Shown: positions 1 to 9,096, counted from the first letter of the stretch. The stretch is DNA of 64,000 nucleotides from Leptospiraceae bacterium (GCA_002717505.1 PBEB01000038.1:1-64000); one strand, 5' to 3'. The notes: generated by a model from the sequence alone, not told the origin. Made by a program: numbers and translations.

Positions 1-104
1 CTGATTCCAAGGCCCTCCGCTATTTCGCGTATGGATTCATCTCCCGTTAGAGTCTTACGAACTGCCTGTTCCTGGAACTCCACGGAGTATTTTAGCTTCT
101 TCAT
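1..104 (-). CDS. IS3/IS911-type transposase OrfA, N-terminal fragment
   Basis: The ORF starts at ATG 104 (minus) with AGGAGG five bases upstream and runs off the left edge. The 34 visible residues begin MKKLKYSVEFQEQAVRK and continue through a short link into SIREIAEGLGI. This matches the start of the helix-turn-helix Transposase_8 domain of IS3/IS911 OrfA proteins, which bind the inverted repeats. It is missing from simple ORF lists because of its length. Family assignment rests on this N-terminus and the IS3-like terminal repeat. Whether the element is intact cannot be told. Confidence 0.75.
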   Translation of the reverse strand, partial: MKKLKYSVEFQEQAVRKTLTGDESIREIAEGLGI

Positions 105-163
105 CTTAACCTCCTATTCAGAGGTTACCCAAATCGGGTGTCCACTATTTCTGGAGCAGTCCA
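1..163 (-). mobile_element. End of an IS3-family-like insertion sequence
   Basis: Read on the minus strand, the element begins at 163 with TGGACTGCTCC, followed shortly by GTGGACACCCG. The start and the inner TGGACAC resemble the terminal inverted repeats of IS3-group elements. About 60 bp further in, a transposase ORF starts behind an AGGAGG site. The rest of the element, including its other end, lies left of the window, so neither the second inverted repeat nor the target duplication can be checked. The end lies 26 bp past the marR stop, so marR is not interrupted. Confidence 0.7.
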
Positions 164-188
164 ATGTGTATCGCCGGTATGCCATACT

Positions 189-656
189 TCAAATTCCAGG
201 TCTGGTCATTCGCGCATGCAGCCCCAGAGTTCTGCATAATCGACCCAATCCCAGTACATCCTCATTGGAAAGGCTGGAAAATGCAGACTGCAGCTCTTCC
301 AGGAAATCCGAAAAGGCTACTTGAATCTTCTTCTTCCCTGATGTAGTTATATACAGTACCATGGATCTGGCATCATCTGGATCTTTCCTTCGCAGTATCC
401 ATTTTCTTTTCTCTAGATTGCGAACCACTTGAGTTACGTTTCCTTCTGTAAAAAAAAGCTTCTCTCCCACAGCTTTCTGGTTTTGAGGCCCCAGATGATA
501 CAGGCATTCCAGAACGCCAAATTGGCTGGGAGTAAGGTCATGCCTTCGGGTCACGGAATACAGTAATGAATGCAGTTCTCCAGAGGCACGCATCAGCTTG
601 ATGTAGGCATCCAGAATACCTGTATCCCGGGACTTTCCTGAAAAATGGGTTGGCAT
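189..656 (-). CDS. MarR-family transcriptional regulator
   Basis: 155 residues, normal for the family. The winged-helix core is visible: helices around TPSQFGVLECLYHLGP, a recognition region EKLFFTEGNVTQVVRNLEKRKW, and a wing with the typical basic-acidic run RRKDPDDARSMVLYITTSGKKK. MarR proteins act as dimers on short palindromes and often respond to phenolics, oxidants or drugs; the effector here is unknown. A near-perfect palindrome sits six bases before the start codon and suggests autoregulation. No obvious efflux or oxidoreductase partner is adjacent: the left neighbour is the IS end and the right neighbour is a divergent membrane protein. Confidence 0.9.
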   Translation of the reverse strand: MPTHFSGKSRDTGILDAYIKLMRASGELHSLLYSVTRRHDLTPSQFGVLECLYHLGPQNQKAVGEKLFFTEGNVTQVVRNLEKRKWILRRKDPDDARSMVLYITTSGKKKIQVAFSDFLEELQSAFSSLSNEDVLGLGRLCRTLGLHARMTRPGI

Positions 657-662
657 ATCAGA

Positions 663-680
663 TGCTTTAACATTAAAGCA
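663..680. promoter_or_regulatory. Candidate MarR operator palindrome
   Basis: TGCTTTAACATTAAAGCA is a perfect inverted repeat with 8-bp arms and a 2-bp centre. It sits six bases upstream of the marR ATG (656). Size and position are what is expected for a MarR dimer site controlling its own gene. A second copy was not found in the window. Confidence 0.5.
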
Positions 681-795
681 ATTACAAGATGATGCACAGT
701 ACTTTTTCTCGATCCGAACCTCTCCGCCCGAAAAACTTCTCCTTCCTGGGGCCCGAGAAGCATTTGTGTCATCTCAGACGCCCTGCAAATTTCGG

Positions 796-823
796 TTGCC
801 GCTTTCCGGGTTCATTCTATAAT
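796..823 (+). promoter_or_regulatory. Candidate sigma-70-type promoter with near-leaderless start
   Basis: TATAAT at 818-823 matches the -10 consensus exactly. TTGCCG at 796-801 is a partial -35 with a 16-bp spacer. Transcription would begin near 830, only a few bases before the ATG at 834, so the message would be almost leaderless. The -35 match is only moderate. Confidence 0.35.
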
Positions 824-833
824 TCTGACAGGT

Positions 834-1649
834 ATGAATTCTCGCACTGTACGCATCGCATGGTTTGCCCTGGCCGCATTTGCAACTATAGCCCTGGTTC
901 GCCTGGCCTATAATCTGATTCATTATAATCCGTGGCAGGAATCGCTGCAGCTGGTGGAAGGAAAGGTCCCTGCTGACTGGAAAGCGCCGGAGCCACTGAG
1001 TTCAGGGCCGCAGGGATTCTATACAAAGAGTAGCGCTATCTGGCTGGCGGTTTCTCCAGAAGAATTCTCAACCGTGCAGAGTCAGATCCTGAAGGAACTG
1101 AACGCCAACCAGGCTATCATACAGCATCAAAAGCAGAGTTCCATAGAAGACACAGAATATTCGATGATGCAGTCGGTGATTGGTGCAGAGAGCGCCAACG
1201 CATTAATACAGAGATGGAAATCCAGTCATGAGGTTCTACGTTTCGAAGAGGACCGTCGGGATAGATCAGCAGAGTATGCATCCTTGAAGGCTCGACTGGA
1301 GTCTTTGCAACAGACTCGCGCTCGAATCACCATCACGCCAGAACAGTTCAAGCTCAGCGCTTCCAGAGAGGTGAGCGAGGAAGAGGCATCTTTACAGACG
1401 CGACTGGACGAATTCGAAAGAGCTCGAGCAGTTCCGGCCAGTCAGGCAATTACGGCAGTCATCGTTGCCAGACCTGGGCTGGGCTTTTCCTCCTTCGCCA
1501 GTATGCTGCTGGATGCAATGTGGTGGAGCATCGCTTTGTTCGGTGCCCTTACAATCCTTGCCCTGTTCGGCTATCTGGTCCTGAGATTGTTCCAGGGAGG
1601 AAAAGAATTCCTGGGCTGGGTAAACAATCGCCTTGATCCAAAGTCATAG
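834..1649 (+). CDS. Membrane protein with two TM segments and a central coiled coil
   Basis: 271 residues. Hydrophobic segments lie at about residues 8-28 and 228-252 (MLLDAMWWSIALFGALTILALFG). Between them is a hydrophilic stretch rich in Glu, Arg and Gln, likely coiled coil (about 85-185). This layout (N-terminal anchor or signal, coiled coil, C-terminal membrane helix) recalls DUF4349-type proteins, but no family motif was identified. The start at 834 is favoured because the N-terminal hydrophobic segment follows directly. The gene stands alone, divergent from marR and convergent with the chemoreceptor gene. Function unknown. Confidence 0.7.
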   Translation: MNSRTVRIAWFALAAFATIALVRLAYNLIHYNPWQESLQLVEGKVPADWKAPEPLSSGPQGFYTKSSAIWLAVSPEEFSTVQSQILKELNANQAIIQHQKQSSIEDTEYSMMQSVIGAESANALIQRWKSSHEVLRFEEDRRDRSAEYASLKARLESLQQTRARITITPEQFKLSASREVSEEEASLQTRLDEFERARAVPASQAITAVIVARPGLGFSSFASMLLDAMWWSIALFGALTILALFGYLVLRLFQGGKEFLGWVNNRLDPKS

Positions 1650-1754
1650 CTCAAAAGTTAGGCGCCTCCCGGAATTCGCACCCCTGTGGCCCGCGGAATG
1701 TGGTCTCTTAGACAGAAAGGTTTAGGATCAAGGTAAACTGTTTTCGAATCAGAT

Positions 1755-3332
1755 TCACGGCTCCTGATTCTTCTCCAGAGTTGCGGCCAGATGCTGCTTC
1801 TCCATTTCCAGAGAATCCACCACAGACTGGATGGCACCCACAGCTCCCGATAGCTCTTCCAGTTCGGTGCGCAATGTATCCAGTTCTGTATTGGCCTGAC
1901 TGGTCTGATTCGCCTGCTCATCGGTTCTGGACTTCATCTGGCCCGCTACGTTCTGAATTTCCAGCGTAGCCTTCTGGATATCTGTAAAAAATCCCTGCTG
2001 CCTGGAAATCAATTCATGGATTTCCTGGGTTCTGGTTTGCATATGCTCTGAACGCTCATGGATACGTTGCATGGTGCTTCCCATACTTCGGACCAGACCG
2101 GCGCCTTCCATGGTCTGATCATGGCTCCTTCGAATCAGACTTTCAATTTCGCTGGCATGTCGGCTGGACATCTCGGCCAGTTTTCCGACCTCCGATGCCA
2201 CAACGGAGAATCCCCGTCCCTCTTCGCCCGCCCGCGCAGCTTCAATTGCTGCGTTTAGAGCAAGAAGATTGGTTCTTTCTGCGATTTCATTTATAATGTC
2301 CAGGATCTCGAATATGCGATTTGAGCTTTCCTGGATTCCTTCCATTCCGCTCAAGGTTTTTTGCAACGTAGTCTCGCCATCGGTTAGCAAATCCATAATT
2401 TGCTGAGATCCAGTAAGATTCATCTCGCTGGAACGAATAATCTCTTCCATACGGGCCCGAAACTTGAGTACAAGGTCGGTGTTCGACTGACAGAGCTGAT
2501 CCTGTCTGCTGGCTCCGGCCGCCGCTTCCTGCATTTCACCGCTTACATTTCGAATCAATTCGCCAGTTTGATCCAGAGCATCTTTTTGATGCACCCTGGT
2601 CGCATCCAGGGTTTGAACACTGAGCTTGAGCTCTTCGATCTGATCACCAAGGCTATGAACCACAGAACGGGCGCTTCGCAATAGCTCCGATAACAACTGA
2701 AATCGCTTCTGCGAGTCTTCCCTTTCTTCGCTAACTTTGAAGATCATCCTGCGGATCATCTTTGTGGCCATGGCAAGAGCTACAGACAATCCCATCATGA
2801 AGATGCAGGCGATGATCAGTTCGACGGGGCTTAGATAATCAAGCTCAGTGCTTCCTTTCTCCAGACTCCACTGCACCGGAGTCATCTGGATAAGAATGAA
2901 ATGCAATGCGGTATTGACGGCCACAGCCAGAAGGCCAGTAATAACCACCAGACGAGGCGCGAAGCGTAACACGGATGCAGCGATGAGCACATAATAGAGA
3001 CCATGGCGTGTGGCATTTCTCACTGCCCATTCATGGCCATCTTCAACAAAGACGTGCCCGAGATATACAATGAACAGACCCGCCATTTCACCTACAGTAA
3101 AAAGATACTTCATGTAGGATTGATATCTGTGATACTTCAATGCAAGGAATGAAAGAAGGAATACCAGCGTATAGGTGCCAATGCCAGCCAGATAAAACAA
3201 TGTTTGCTGAAGTGGGGCAGATCCGGCAAGGTATCCAACCGCTGTGGCAGCGAGAAAGATTACAATTAGCAGAAGCCTGAGGCGCCCGGTGAGGCGCTCC
3301 CCTTCCATCTCAAAGGCAAGCTGACGATCCAT
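1755..3332 (-). CDS. Methyl-accepting chemotaxis protein with multi-pass membrane sensor
   Basis: 525 residues. The N-terminal 200 residues hold about six hydrophobic helices and almost no periplasmic domain. They are followed by a long helical cytoplasmic region containing the MCP signalling hairpin ([20 protein letters not shown], then [19 protein letters not shown]; about residues 340-390). Such receptors signal to CheA/CheW and steer flagellar motors. No HAMP linker is obvious, so the input probably comes through the membrane bundle. The start lies 11 bp after the stop of the upstream amino acid permease on the same strand, so the two are probably co-transcribed. The ligand is unknown. 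Confidence 0.92.
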   Translation of the reverse strand: MDRQLAFEMEGERLTGRLRLLLIVIFLAATAVGYLAGSAPLQQTLFYLAGIGTYTLVFLLSFLALKYHRYQSYMKYLFTVGEMAGLFIVYLGHVFVEDGHEWAVRNATRHGLYYVLIAASVLRFAPRLVVITGLLAVAVNTALHFILIQMTPVQWSLEKGSTELDYLSPVELIIACIFMMGLSVALAMATKMIRRMIFKVSEEREDSQKRFQLLSELLRSARSVVHSLGDQIEELKLSVQTLDATRVHQKDALDQTGELIRNVSGEMQEAAAGASRQDQLCQSNTDLVLKFRARMEEIIRSSEMNLTGSQQIMDLLTDGETTLQKTLSGMEGIQESSNRIFEILDIINEIAERTNLLALNAAIEAARAGEEGRGFSVVASEVGKLAEMSSRHASEIESLIRRSHDQTMEGAGLVRSMGSTMQRIHERSEHMQTRTQEIHELISRQQGFFTDIQKATLEIQNVAGQMKSRTDEQANQTSQANTELDTLRTELEELSGAVGAIQSVVDSLEMEKQHLAATLEKNQEP

Positions 3333-3343
3333 GAAGGACTGTT

Positions 3344-5044
3344 TTAGGATTTCTTACGGGAGATGGCAAGCTGAACATCTTCTTCCGCGTCTTCACCGGA
3401 AGAATTTCGTTGCTCAAAGCTGCCATCGGCTTCCTGCTTGTTGGCACCGGATACTGGATCATCTTGGTGGATTGTTGATGTTCCATTCCCGGAATCTTTT
3501 CCATTGCTGGAACCTTCTGCAGGATTCTTTCCGTTGATGCCCGGATCTTCCGGCATAGGATAATCTGGATACTCAGAGAATCCAGAATGTCCGAAATCTG
3601 AATCGCCTTCATCCTCTTCCAGGAATTCTCCTGTGCCGTGGAACAGAGGCAGATTCATCAAAGTCTGGCGAAGTTCTTCATGATCTTTACCGCGGTGAAC
3701 AATTCGCATCCAGGCGAAATACAGGGGAACACCGGAAAGGACTACTGCCAGAGCAATCAGGCATTCCTCGTAGGAATACAGCAGACTGGCCACCATGACA
3801 AAAACAGAAATACCAATGAAGAAAAGCGGAGTCAACGGATACCAGGGAGTCTTGTAATGATCCTTCAGATCCGGACGATCCTTTCTCAGTTTCATCAAAC
3901 CCACAACCGCTACCACAGGAAAAATGGCCAGAGCGAATCCCATGTAAGTCTGGATCTGCTCGTAGGTTCCGCTGATGATGTAGAGGATAGCCAGAAATCC
4001 CTGCAGCAGAAAGCTCACAATAGGTGTTCCAAAACGGGGGGAAACCCTGGATGCCGCCTGGAAGAAAAGGTTATCGCGAGCCATGGCAAAGTACACCCGC
4101 GGCCCCAGCATGATAGTGGCAGAAAGCGTAGAAATTAGAATGAAGAAAAAACCAAGATTAAAAAGCGCTGTTACCTTCGCACCAAATAGACTGCCAGCAC
4201 TCATCGCAGCCACTGCCTTTTCGCCTGCCAGGTTTTCTGCAGGAACAGCCAGGTAGTAAACCAGGTTCAGCAGAATATAGAGAGTTGTTGTAAGCAGGGT
4301 TCCTACGATCAACGCTTTGGGAAGAGTCTTTTTAGGATCCTTCACTTCTTCCGCAAGATAGGCAGCACTATTCCATCCGCTATAGGCAAAAGTGACGTAC
4401 AAGAGACCGACCCCGGTTCCACCCCAGGCGATAGCACTTCCCGGAGTGACTGTCTGAGTAACCGGCACATCTTTTACCAGAAGTGCAACGTAAAGACCGG
4501 CCGCTACGAAAGCCAGGACCAGAGCAAGTTTCACTACCGTCAGGACGTTTTGTAGATATCCACCGGCGCGGACTCCAAACATATGGATGCCCGTAAAAAG
4601 CAGAACCAGGGCACAGGCTACCATCTTCTGATTCACGCTGGATTGTAAGAAGGGCACCAGAGGAGACGAAGGATCCAGTAGAGCTACTGTCTTTTCTGCA
4701 TATTCACTTGAAAGCAATGCTGCACTTGCTGCGGGCGCAGAGAAAGCCACAACGAATGAAACCCAGCCTGTAAGAAAACTGGGAAGTAAACCGAAGATGT
4801 TTTTTAAGTAAACGTACTCCCCACCGGCATGGGGCATAATTGTGGAGAGCTCTGCATAGCAAAGGGCACCAGAAAGCGCCAGCAAACCGCCTACCAACCA
4901 GAGTAAAATAACGTAACCCGGGTTGGATACTGCCTGTTGGATAATTCCAGTGTTTCCGAAGATTCCCGATCCAATCATGCTTGCGATGACCACAAGCGTA
5001 GCGGTCCAGAAACCCAGCTGTCTTGTTAAACCGTGGTGACTCAT
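3344..5044 (-). CDS. APC-superfamily amino acid permease with long hydrophilic tail
   Basis: 566 residues. About 12 transmembrane helices; the N-terminus carries the APC signature ([20 protein letters not shown]) and an early [11 protein letters not shown] motif, as in amino acid antiporters and permeases (APA/LAT-like). The family exchanges or imports amino acids at the inner membrane; the substrate cannot be read from sequence. Residues from about 450 on form an unusual acidic, Gly/Ser/Asn-rich tail of roughly 110 residues with no recognisable domain. The gene is first in a two-gene unit with the chemoreceptor, suggesting a functional link between transport and sensing. Confidence 0.92.
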   Translation of the reverse strand: MSHHGLTRQLGFWTATLVVIASMIGSGIFGNTGIIQQAVSNPGYVILLWLVGGLLALSGALCYAELSTIMPHAGGEYVYLKNIFGLLPSFLTGWVSFVVAFSAPAASAALLSSEYAEKTVALLDPSSPLVPFLQSSVNQKMVACALVLLFTGIHMFGVRAGGYLQNVLTVVKLALVLAFVAAGLYVALLVKDVPVTQTVTPGSAIAWGGTGVGLLYVTFAYSGWNSAAYLAEEVKDPKKTLPKALIVGTLLTTTLYILLNLVYYLAVPAENLAGEKAVAAMSAGSLFGAKVTALFNLGFFFILISTLSATIMLGPRVYFAMARDNLFFQAASRVSPRFGTPIVSFLLQGFLAILYIISGTYEQIQTYMGFALAIFPVVAVVGLMKLRKDRPDLKDHYKTPWYPLTPLFFIGISVFVMVASLLYSYEECLIALAVVLSGVPLYFAWMRIVHRGKDHEELRQTLMNLPLFHGTGEFLEEDEGDSDFGHSGFSEYPDYPMPEDPGINGKNPAEGSSNGKDSGNGTSTIHQDDPVSGANKQEADGSFEQRNSSGEDAEEDVQLAISRKKS

Positions 5045-5203
5045 GGGGCTCGGAGGGCTAAAATGACTTCATCGCAGAAAGGGCCCCTGAGGGCAAATTC
5101 TTATTGACATAATGCTTACCTTTTTTGATCAACCGGAGTGTCCCTGCATTTTCACTATCCAATGCAAAATCCCGGACAACTCTTGTTCCTCCCTTAACAT
5201 CCC

Positions 5204-6421
5204 ATGAAAGTTTTAAAACATGCACTGATTCTTACACTGTTCCTGGCTACCGCCTATTGCGGCCCAGCCAATCCGGGAGATGGAACCACTGATTCATCTT
5301 CGCAGGAAAACAAAGAGCAGTTGAACTCTTTTTTGCTTGGCTATGATGGTCTGTCCGATCCAGAACTTCAAAAAAAGGCGGATTACCTTGCAGGCAAAAA
5401 GGATTCCTATTCATCGAAGAGCTATGCGGATCATTCAAATGCCTTCGATCGCATCTGGAAAAAAGGCGAGGATCTAAGAATCTCTAAAATTAAGAGCTGG
5501 GGGCAGGAGGAGTTCAAACCTCTCTGCAAAGAAACAGCAACGGTATTCTATCCGTTTGGAGGCGCAGATGTCCTGCACTCCTCGCTCTTTTTTCCCTGTG
5601 GCAGAAACACCGTAATGATTGGATTGGAGCCACCTGGCACTATCGCAGATCTTGCAAAAATGTCCGAGCCCGCGCGTCGACGTTATCTTGGCGCAGTGCG
5701 GCAATCTCTGTTCAGTATTATCGAATTTTCTTTTTTTCGCACGCTTGCCATGCGAGATGACTTCGCCAATGTTCTGGACGGTGTAGCCCCGGTTCTGGCC
5801 GTTTTTCTTGCCCGCCTGGATTACGAACTTCTAGCCTTTCGCGAGATAAGAGTGGTCTCGAATGGAAAGACGGTTACAAAAACAGCGTTCGAATCGATGA
5901 AGAAAGAAAAACCCGAGCTAAGCGGCGTATCTGGCGTGCAGATTTTTTATCGCAAAGAAGCCGGAGGCCCGGTACACAGCGTTGCCTATTTTTCCACAGA
6001 CATTTCCAATCAGGGATTAAAGGAAACTCCGTATTTCCTGCCTACCATCAAGAGCGCCATGGGCGATCCAACCATTGGCTATTTAAAAGCAGCATCCTAT
6101 CTTATGCATAGAGACAGCTTCTCTGAGATTCGAGATTTCATTCTGGACGAAAGCGAATTTCTGCTGGGGGACAGTTCCGGTATACCCATCAAATACATGA
6201 AGGATGGTCGATGGGATCTCACCTATTACGGTAGATACGATCAACCCATAAAACTATTCTCTGTCAGACATCAACCAGATTTCAAAGCGGACTTTCGCAA
6301 CAAGGCAAATGATATTCGCCCTTTGCCTATCGGGATCGGATACAATTATATAAAAGGCACTTCGCACATGATTCTGGGCACGAAGAAATCGTCGGAAGAG
6401 AAGACAGTAGAGAAGAAATAG
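5204..6421 (+). CDS. Lipoprotein of unknown function
   Basis: 405 residues. A short basic start (MKVLKH), a hydrophobic core and a lipobox-like LATAYC place the modified cysteine at residue 19, followed by a Gly/Ser/Asp-rich linker. The remainder is a globular, mixed alpha/beta-looking domain with no motif I recognise. It should be exported and lipid-anchored. It is divergent from the permease and separated from the next gene by a minus-strand terminator, so it appears monocistronic. Confidence 0.8.
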   Translation: MKVLKHALILTLFLATAYCGPANPGDGTTDSSSQENKEQLNSFLLGYDGLSDPELQKKADYLAGKKDSYSSKSYADHSNAFDRIWKKGEDLRISKIKSWGQEEFKPLCKETATVFYPFGGADVLHSSLFFPCGRNTVMIGLEPPGTIADLAKMSEPARRRYLGAVRQSLFSIIEFSFFRTLAMRDDFANVLDGVAPVLAVFLARLDYELLAFREIRVVSNGKTVTKTAFESMKKEKPELSGVSGVQIFYRKEAGGPVHSVAYFSTDISNQGLKETPYFLPTIKSAMGDPTIGYLKAASYLMHRDSFSEIRDFILDESEFLLGDSSGIPIKYMKDGRWDLTYYGRYDQPIKLFSVRHQPDFKADFRNKANDIRPLPIGIGYNYIKGTSHMILGTKKSSEEKTVEKK

Positions 6422-6519
6422 AAGGTTAAGCGAAGGGATGGGCTGAAACAGGGGAGCGTCTCTCCAGCAGATTTTCCGTAGCTCCGCAATATATCTAGCT
6501 TCAACCAATCAAAGACAGG

Positions 6520-6549
6520 AAAAAGGCTCCGCAGCATTCATGCAGAGCC
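6520..6549 (-). terminator. Rho-independent terminator of the small lipoprotein gene
   Basis: Read on the minus strand, GGCTCTGC pairs with GCGGAGCC across a 7-base loop (one mismatch) and is followed directly by TTTTT. It lies about 60 bp past the stop of the minus-strand gene at 6612-7100. Confidence 0.7.
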
Positions 6550-6611
6550 GATTGCGATTTGAGCTCGATTCCCGGGCCCTGGTTCTGATCACTTGGTTTT
6601 CCAGAATTCGA

Positions 6612-7100
6612 TCAATTGATTTTATAGAACTCCTTGTCCAGATACTCCGGCGAAAGACAGGGTTGCAGTTCCTGCTTTCGGCTGTCAGACATCCATTCGT
6701 AGTTCGCGCTTCCTACCGGCCTGTAAACCTCTCCGCAATCCTTAATGTTTCGCGTAAACACGGGCCGAAAGGAATCCCAGCCACCTGTATTGCAGAGAAA
6801 GATTATTTCCCCTGGCTTTGCATCAACAGACAGCAGAGTTTCTCCAGAACTCTGCCTCACTCCATCATGGTAACGCAGAAGAAACTCATGCTTTCCGGCA
6901 GGCAATACCATTTTCAAGTCCAGCGGAGACCATACATAGTATTCTCCGTCGATTTCATTACTCTTTATTCCCTCATCTATACAGAGCGTGGCTGTGTTAT
7001 GGCCCTGCTCCTCGGCATCCTTAAGATACCTTACCGAGCAACCGGCCAGGGCACTCAAACCAACGCTCAAAACCGAAAGAATAGCTACTAACTTCTTCAT
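6612..7100 (-). CDS. Small lipoprotein, DUF2846-like
   Basis: 162 residues. The signal peptide MKKLVAILSVLSVGLSALAG ends in a classical lipobox LAGC, with Cys at 21. The mature part contains short beta-rich phrases (LPAGKHEFLLRYHDG, LSVDAKPGEIIFLC) typical of DUF2846/PEGA-like beta-sandwich modules found in envelope lipoproteins. The molecular role is unknown. It ends in its own terminator and has no close neighbour on the same strand, so it is probably a single-gene unit. Confidence 0.75.
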   Translation of the reverse strand: MKKLVAILSVLSVGLSALAGCSVRYLKDAEEQGHNTATLCIDEGIKSNEIDGEYYVWSPLDLKMVLPAGKHEFLLRYHDGVRQSSGETLLSVDAKPGEIIFLCNTGGWDSFRPVFTRNIKDCGEVYRPVGSANYEWMSDSRKQELQPCLSPEYLDKEFYKIN

Positions 7101-7222
7101 AAGAAAGCTCCTGGATCAAAGTAGCAAGACCTTGCCAGATGGTCAGACCCGGTCAAGGGAATACTCCAGATCGCCACAATTTCAATCCAATGAAAAGCCA
7201 GACCAGACGCTGATTCAGGTCA

Positions 7223-7251
7223 GAATTTCGGGAGGCTGAAGCCCGAGATTC
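7223..7251. other. Intergenic hairpin downstream of the flavodoxin gene
   Basis: GAATTTCGGG and CCCGAGATTC form a 10-bp stem with one mismatch and a 9-base loop that can itself pair further (GGCT/AGCC). It lies just past the flavodoxin stop on the minus strand. There is no T-run, so it may be a Rho-dependent or transcript-end stabiliser rather than an intrinsic terminator. Confidence 0.35.
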
Positions 7252-7269
7252 AAATGCCCCTTTTGCTAT

Positions 7270-7881
7270 TCAGCCCGGAACCTGGGCCGGGAATGACTCC
7301 CTGGCATTCTGGACATCCGTTTGCCATGCTCTGCTGAAAGCCCGGGATTGCCCGCTAGCCCAGTCCTGAATCTCGGAAAGATTCCGATAGTCCCCCTGCC
7401 TCAATCCAGTGATTAGCATAGCTGCGCGAAAAGGCATTCTGACCCAGAGCGGCATGGCTTTATAGTTGAGAGTACCTGCAAAGCCACGAACATCCACCGG
7501 ACGAATCGCAGGAACCAATTTGCGAATCCAGGACTCATATTTTCGAGCGCTATTCTGTCCTGCCTGACCACCGGCTAGAGAGAGGCAGGAAAAAAAGAAG
7601 GACACGGGCTTTGAAGCAAGCTCCATCTCGAAAGACTTCACATATTCGCTCATGGGCTGTAACCATCGATCATAGCGAATGGCGCTTCCAGCGATTACCG
7701 CATCAAACCCGGATGGATCTGGCCAGGACTGACGATTTAAATCAATTTCTTTCAGTGTAATCTCTGCAGTGTCCTGTAGCCCCCGGGCAATGGTCTCCGC
7801 AATCCGTGTGGTGGAACCTGTGCCTGTAGAAAAGAGCACCAGCACCTTTTTGTTACTTGAATGATTTTCTTCCCTTCCCAT
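7270..7881 (-). CDS. Flavodoxin-domain protein, HemG-like
   Basis: About 203 residues from ATG 7881, chosen because a GGGGGAAG site sits just upstream; a longer frame to 7935 would run through the shared operator. The N-terminus has the flavodoxin FMN phosphate loop (LVLFSTGTGSTTRIAETIA), then SAIRYDRW, similar to the GSPIR.G.W region of menaquinone-dependent protoporphyrinogen oxidase HemG and other flavodoxin-like quinone-linked oxidoreductases. The substrate is uncertain. It is divergent from a TetR regulator whose probable operators occupy the gap, so it is very likely the regulated target. Confidence 0.82.
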   Translation of the reverse strand: MGREENHSSNKKVLVLFSTGTGSTTRIAETIARGLQDTAEITLKEIDLNRQSWPDPSGFDAVIAGSAIRYDRWLQPMSEYVKSFEMELASKPVSFFFSCLSLAGGQAGQNSARKYESWIRKLVPAIRPVDVRGFAGTLNYKAMPLWVRMPFRAAMLITGLRQGDYRNLSEIQDWASGQSRAFSRAWQTDVQNARESFPAQVPG

Positions 7882-7905
7882 TTCACTTCCCCCTTTTTCG
7901 CTTGC

Positions 7906-7920
7906 TTGACACACTGTAAA
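7906..7920. promoter_or_regulatory. Candidate TetR operator 1 in the divergent gap
   Basis: TTGACACACTGTAAA is the left half of an inverted repeat pair with TTTACACAGTGTCAA at 7950-7964 (15 of 17 matching bases when flanks are included). It is itself an imperfect palindrome. It lies between the flavodoxin and tetR starts, as expected for a TetR site. Confidence 0.5.
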
Positions 7921-7949
7921 GCAAATGCTTTGCAAAAAGAAGGGGTTGA

Positions 7950-7964
7950 TTTACACAGTGTCAA
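7950..7964. promoter_or_regulatory. Candidate TetR operator 2, overlapping the tetR start
   Basis: TTTACACAGTGTCAA contains a perfect ACAC-A-GTGT core. It covers the likely GTG start of tetR (7958-7960), so a bound repressor would block both divergent genes. It is the mirror image of the site at 7906-7920. Confidence 0.5.
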
Positions 7965-8566
7965 GCAAAAAAGAAGAAAAGTCAGAAACCCGTAATCGAA
8001 TCCTTGAGGCCACACAGAAGCTCCTGGAAGGACCTGATACTTCCGTACCCGGTATGGCGGATGTGGCTGCTCAGGCCGGAATCTCACGGCAGGCAGTGTA
8101 TTTGCATTTTTCCTCTCGAGCCGATCTGTTAATCGAAACCATCCGTTTCATAGATGAGAGAAATGGACTTCCAGAACGATTGTCTGCACTTCAAGCCATA
8201 GAATCCGGAATAGAAAGGCTGGATCGATGCGTTCATGTTTGGGGAGAATATTTGCCGGAGATTCAGGGCATTTCCAGAGCTCTACTGATGCTACGGGACT
8301 CGGATCCGGAAGTAATGGAGGCCTGGGACGAAACCGTGAGATGCCTCAGCGATGTTTGCAGGGACTGCCTGACCACGCTGAAGAATCAGGGCCTCCTGGC
8401 CAGCGAATGGACAGTACCGAAAGCAACCATCATGCTCACAGGTATGCTATCCATTCCCTGCTGGGAAGAGTTGCAGAGATTGGGCTGGAGCAACCGCGAG
8501 TATATCAAGAGCTTGAAGCTTTCTGTGCGAAAGACCTTTTGCGCGCCACAGGAAAGAGAGGAGTGA
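7958..8566 (+). CDS. TetR/AcrR-family transcriptional regulator
   Basis: About 202 residues from GTG 7958, preferred because AGAAGGGG lies about 12 bases upstream; an ATG at 7925 in the same frame is also possible. The N-terminal helix-turn-helix is clear: TRNRILEATQKLL, then VAAQAGISRQAVYLHFSSRADLL. The C-terminal ligand domain is family-typical but not specific. The inverted operator pair in the divergent gap suggests it represses itself and the flavodoxin gene. Inducer unknown. Confidence 0.9.
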   Translation: MSSKKEEKSETRNRILEATQKLLEGPDTSVPGMADVAAQAGISRQAVYLHFSSRADLLIETIRFIDERNGLPERLSALQAIESGIERLDRCVHVWGEYLPEIQGISRALLMLRDSDPEVMEAWDETVRCLSDVCRDCLTTLKNQGLLASEWTVPKATIMLTGMLSIPCWEELQRLGWSNREYIKSLKLSVRKTFCAPQEREE

Positions 8567-8610
8567 CGGCTACCGAAATCTGAGTTTTTTGAAAGAGCGA
8601 CGAAAGAGAT

Positions 8611-9096
8611 TCACTCCATTTCCGTCTGCAACGGTAGAGCAATCTGACCGGTTCGGGCCACTTCCAGAATGCCGAATGGTTCCAGCATTGTAAGCATACT
8701 GTTCACCTGTCGTGGGCTACCCTGCATTTCGATCAACATGGATTCGGGCATGATTTCCTGAATTCGACCATGAAACACTTCTACAATTCCGAAAATCTGA
8801 GTCCGGTCATCCTTCTTGCATGCCACACGAATGAGGATCAACTCTCGAATCACGGAATCATGATAGGGAAGAGTCCGAACTTCAATAACATCCGCCAGCT
8901 TCAGGAGTTGGCCCTGAAATTGAGTGAGTACCCGATCATCCCCCCGCAAGACGATGGTAATTACGGAAACTCCATCTTCGTGGGTTACACCAACAGCGAT
9001 GCTATCGATATTGTAGCCCCGACGAGTAAACAGGCCCGATACATGGCTCATCACTCCCGGCTTGTTTCGTACGACTATGGACAGAATGTGCTTCAT
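8611..9096 (-). CDS. ilvN: Acetolactate synthase small (regulatory) subunit
   Basis: 161 residues, the standard IlvN/IlvH length. It starts with the ACT domain (MKHILSIVVRNKPGVMSHVSGLFTRRGYNID; note the NKPGV/RGYNIDS signature) and continues with the ALS_ss C-terminal domain (RTQIFGIVEVFHGRI). The protein binds valine and controls the large subunit in branched-chain amino acid synthesis. The catalytic subunit is not in this window, so the two are encoded apart, at least here. It is convergent with tetR and divergent from sppA. Confidence 0.93.
   Translation of the reverse strand: MKHILSIVVRNKPGVMSHVSGLFTRRGYNIDSIAVGVTHEDGVSVITIVLRGDDRVLTQFQGQLLKLADVIEVRTLPYHDSVIRELILIRVACKKDDRTQIFGIVEVFHGRIQEIMPESMLIEMQGSPRQVNSMLTMLEPFGILEVARTGQIALPLQTEME

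Noticed and set aside
5104-5109. TTGACA in the permease/lipoprotein divergent gap
   Set aside because: The 17-bp spaced hexamer (GATCAA) is a poor -10.
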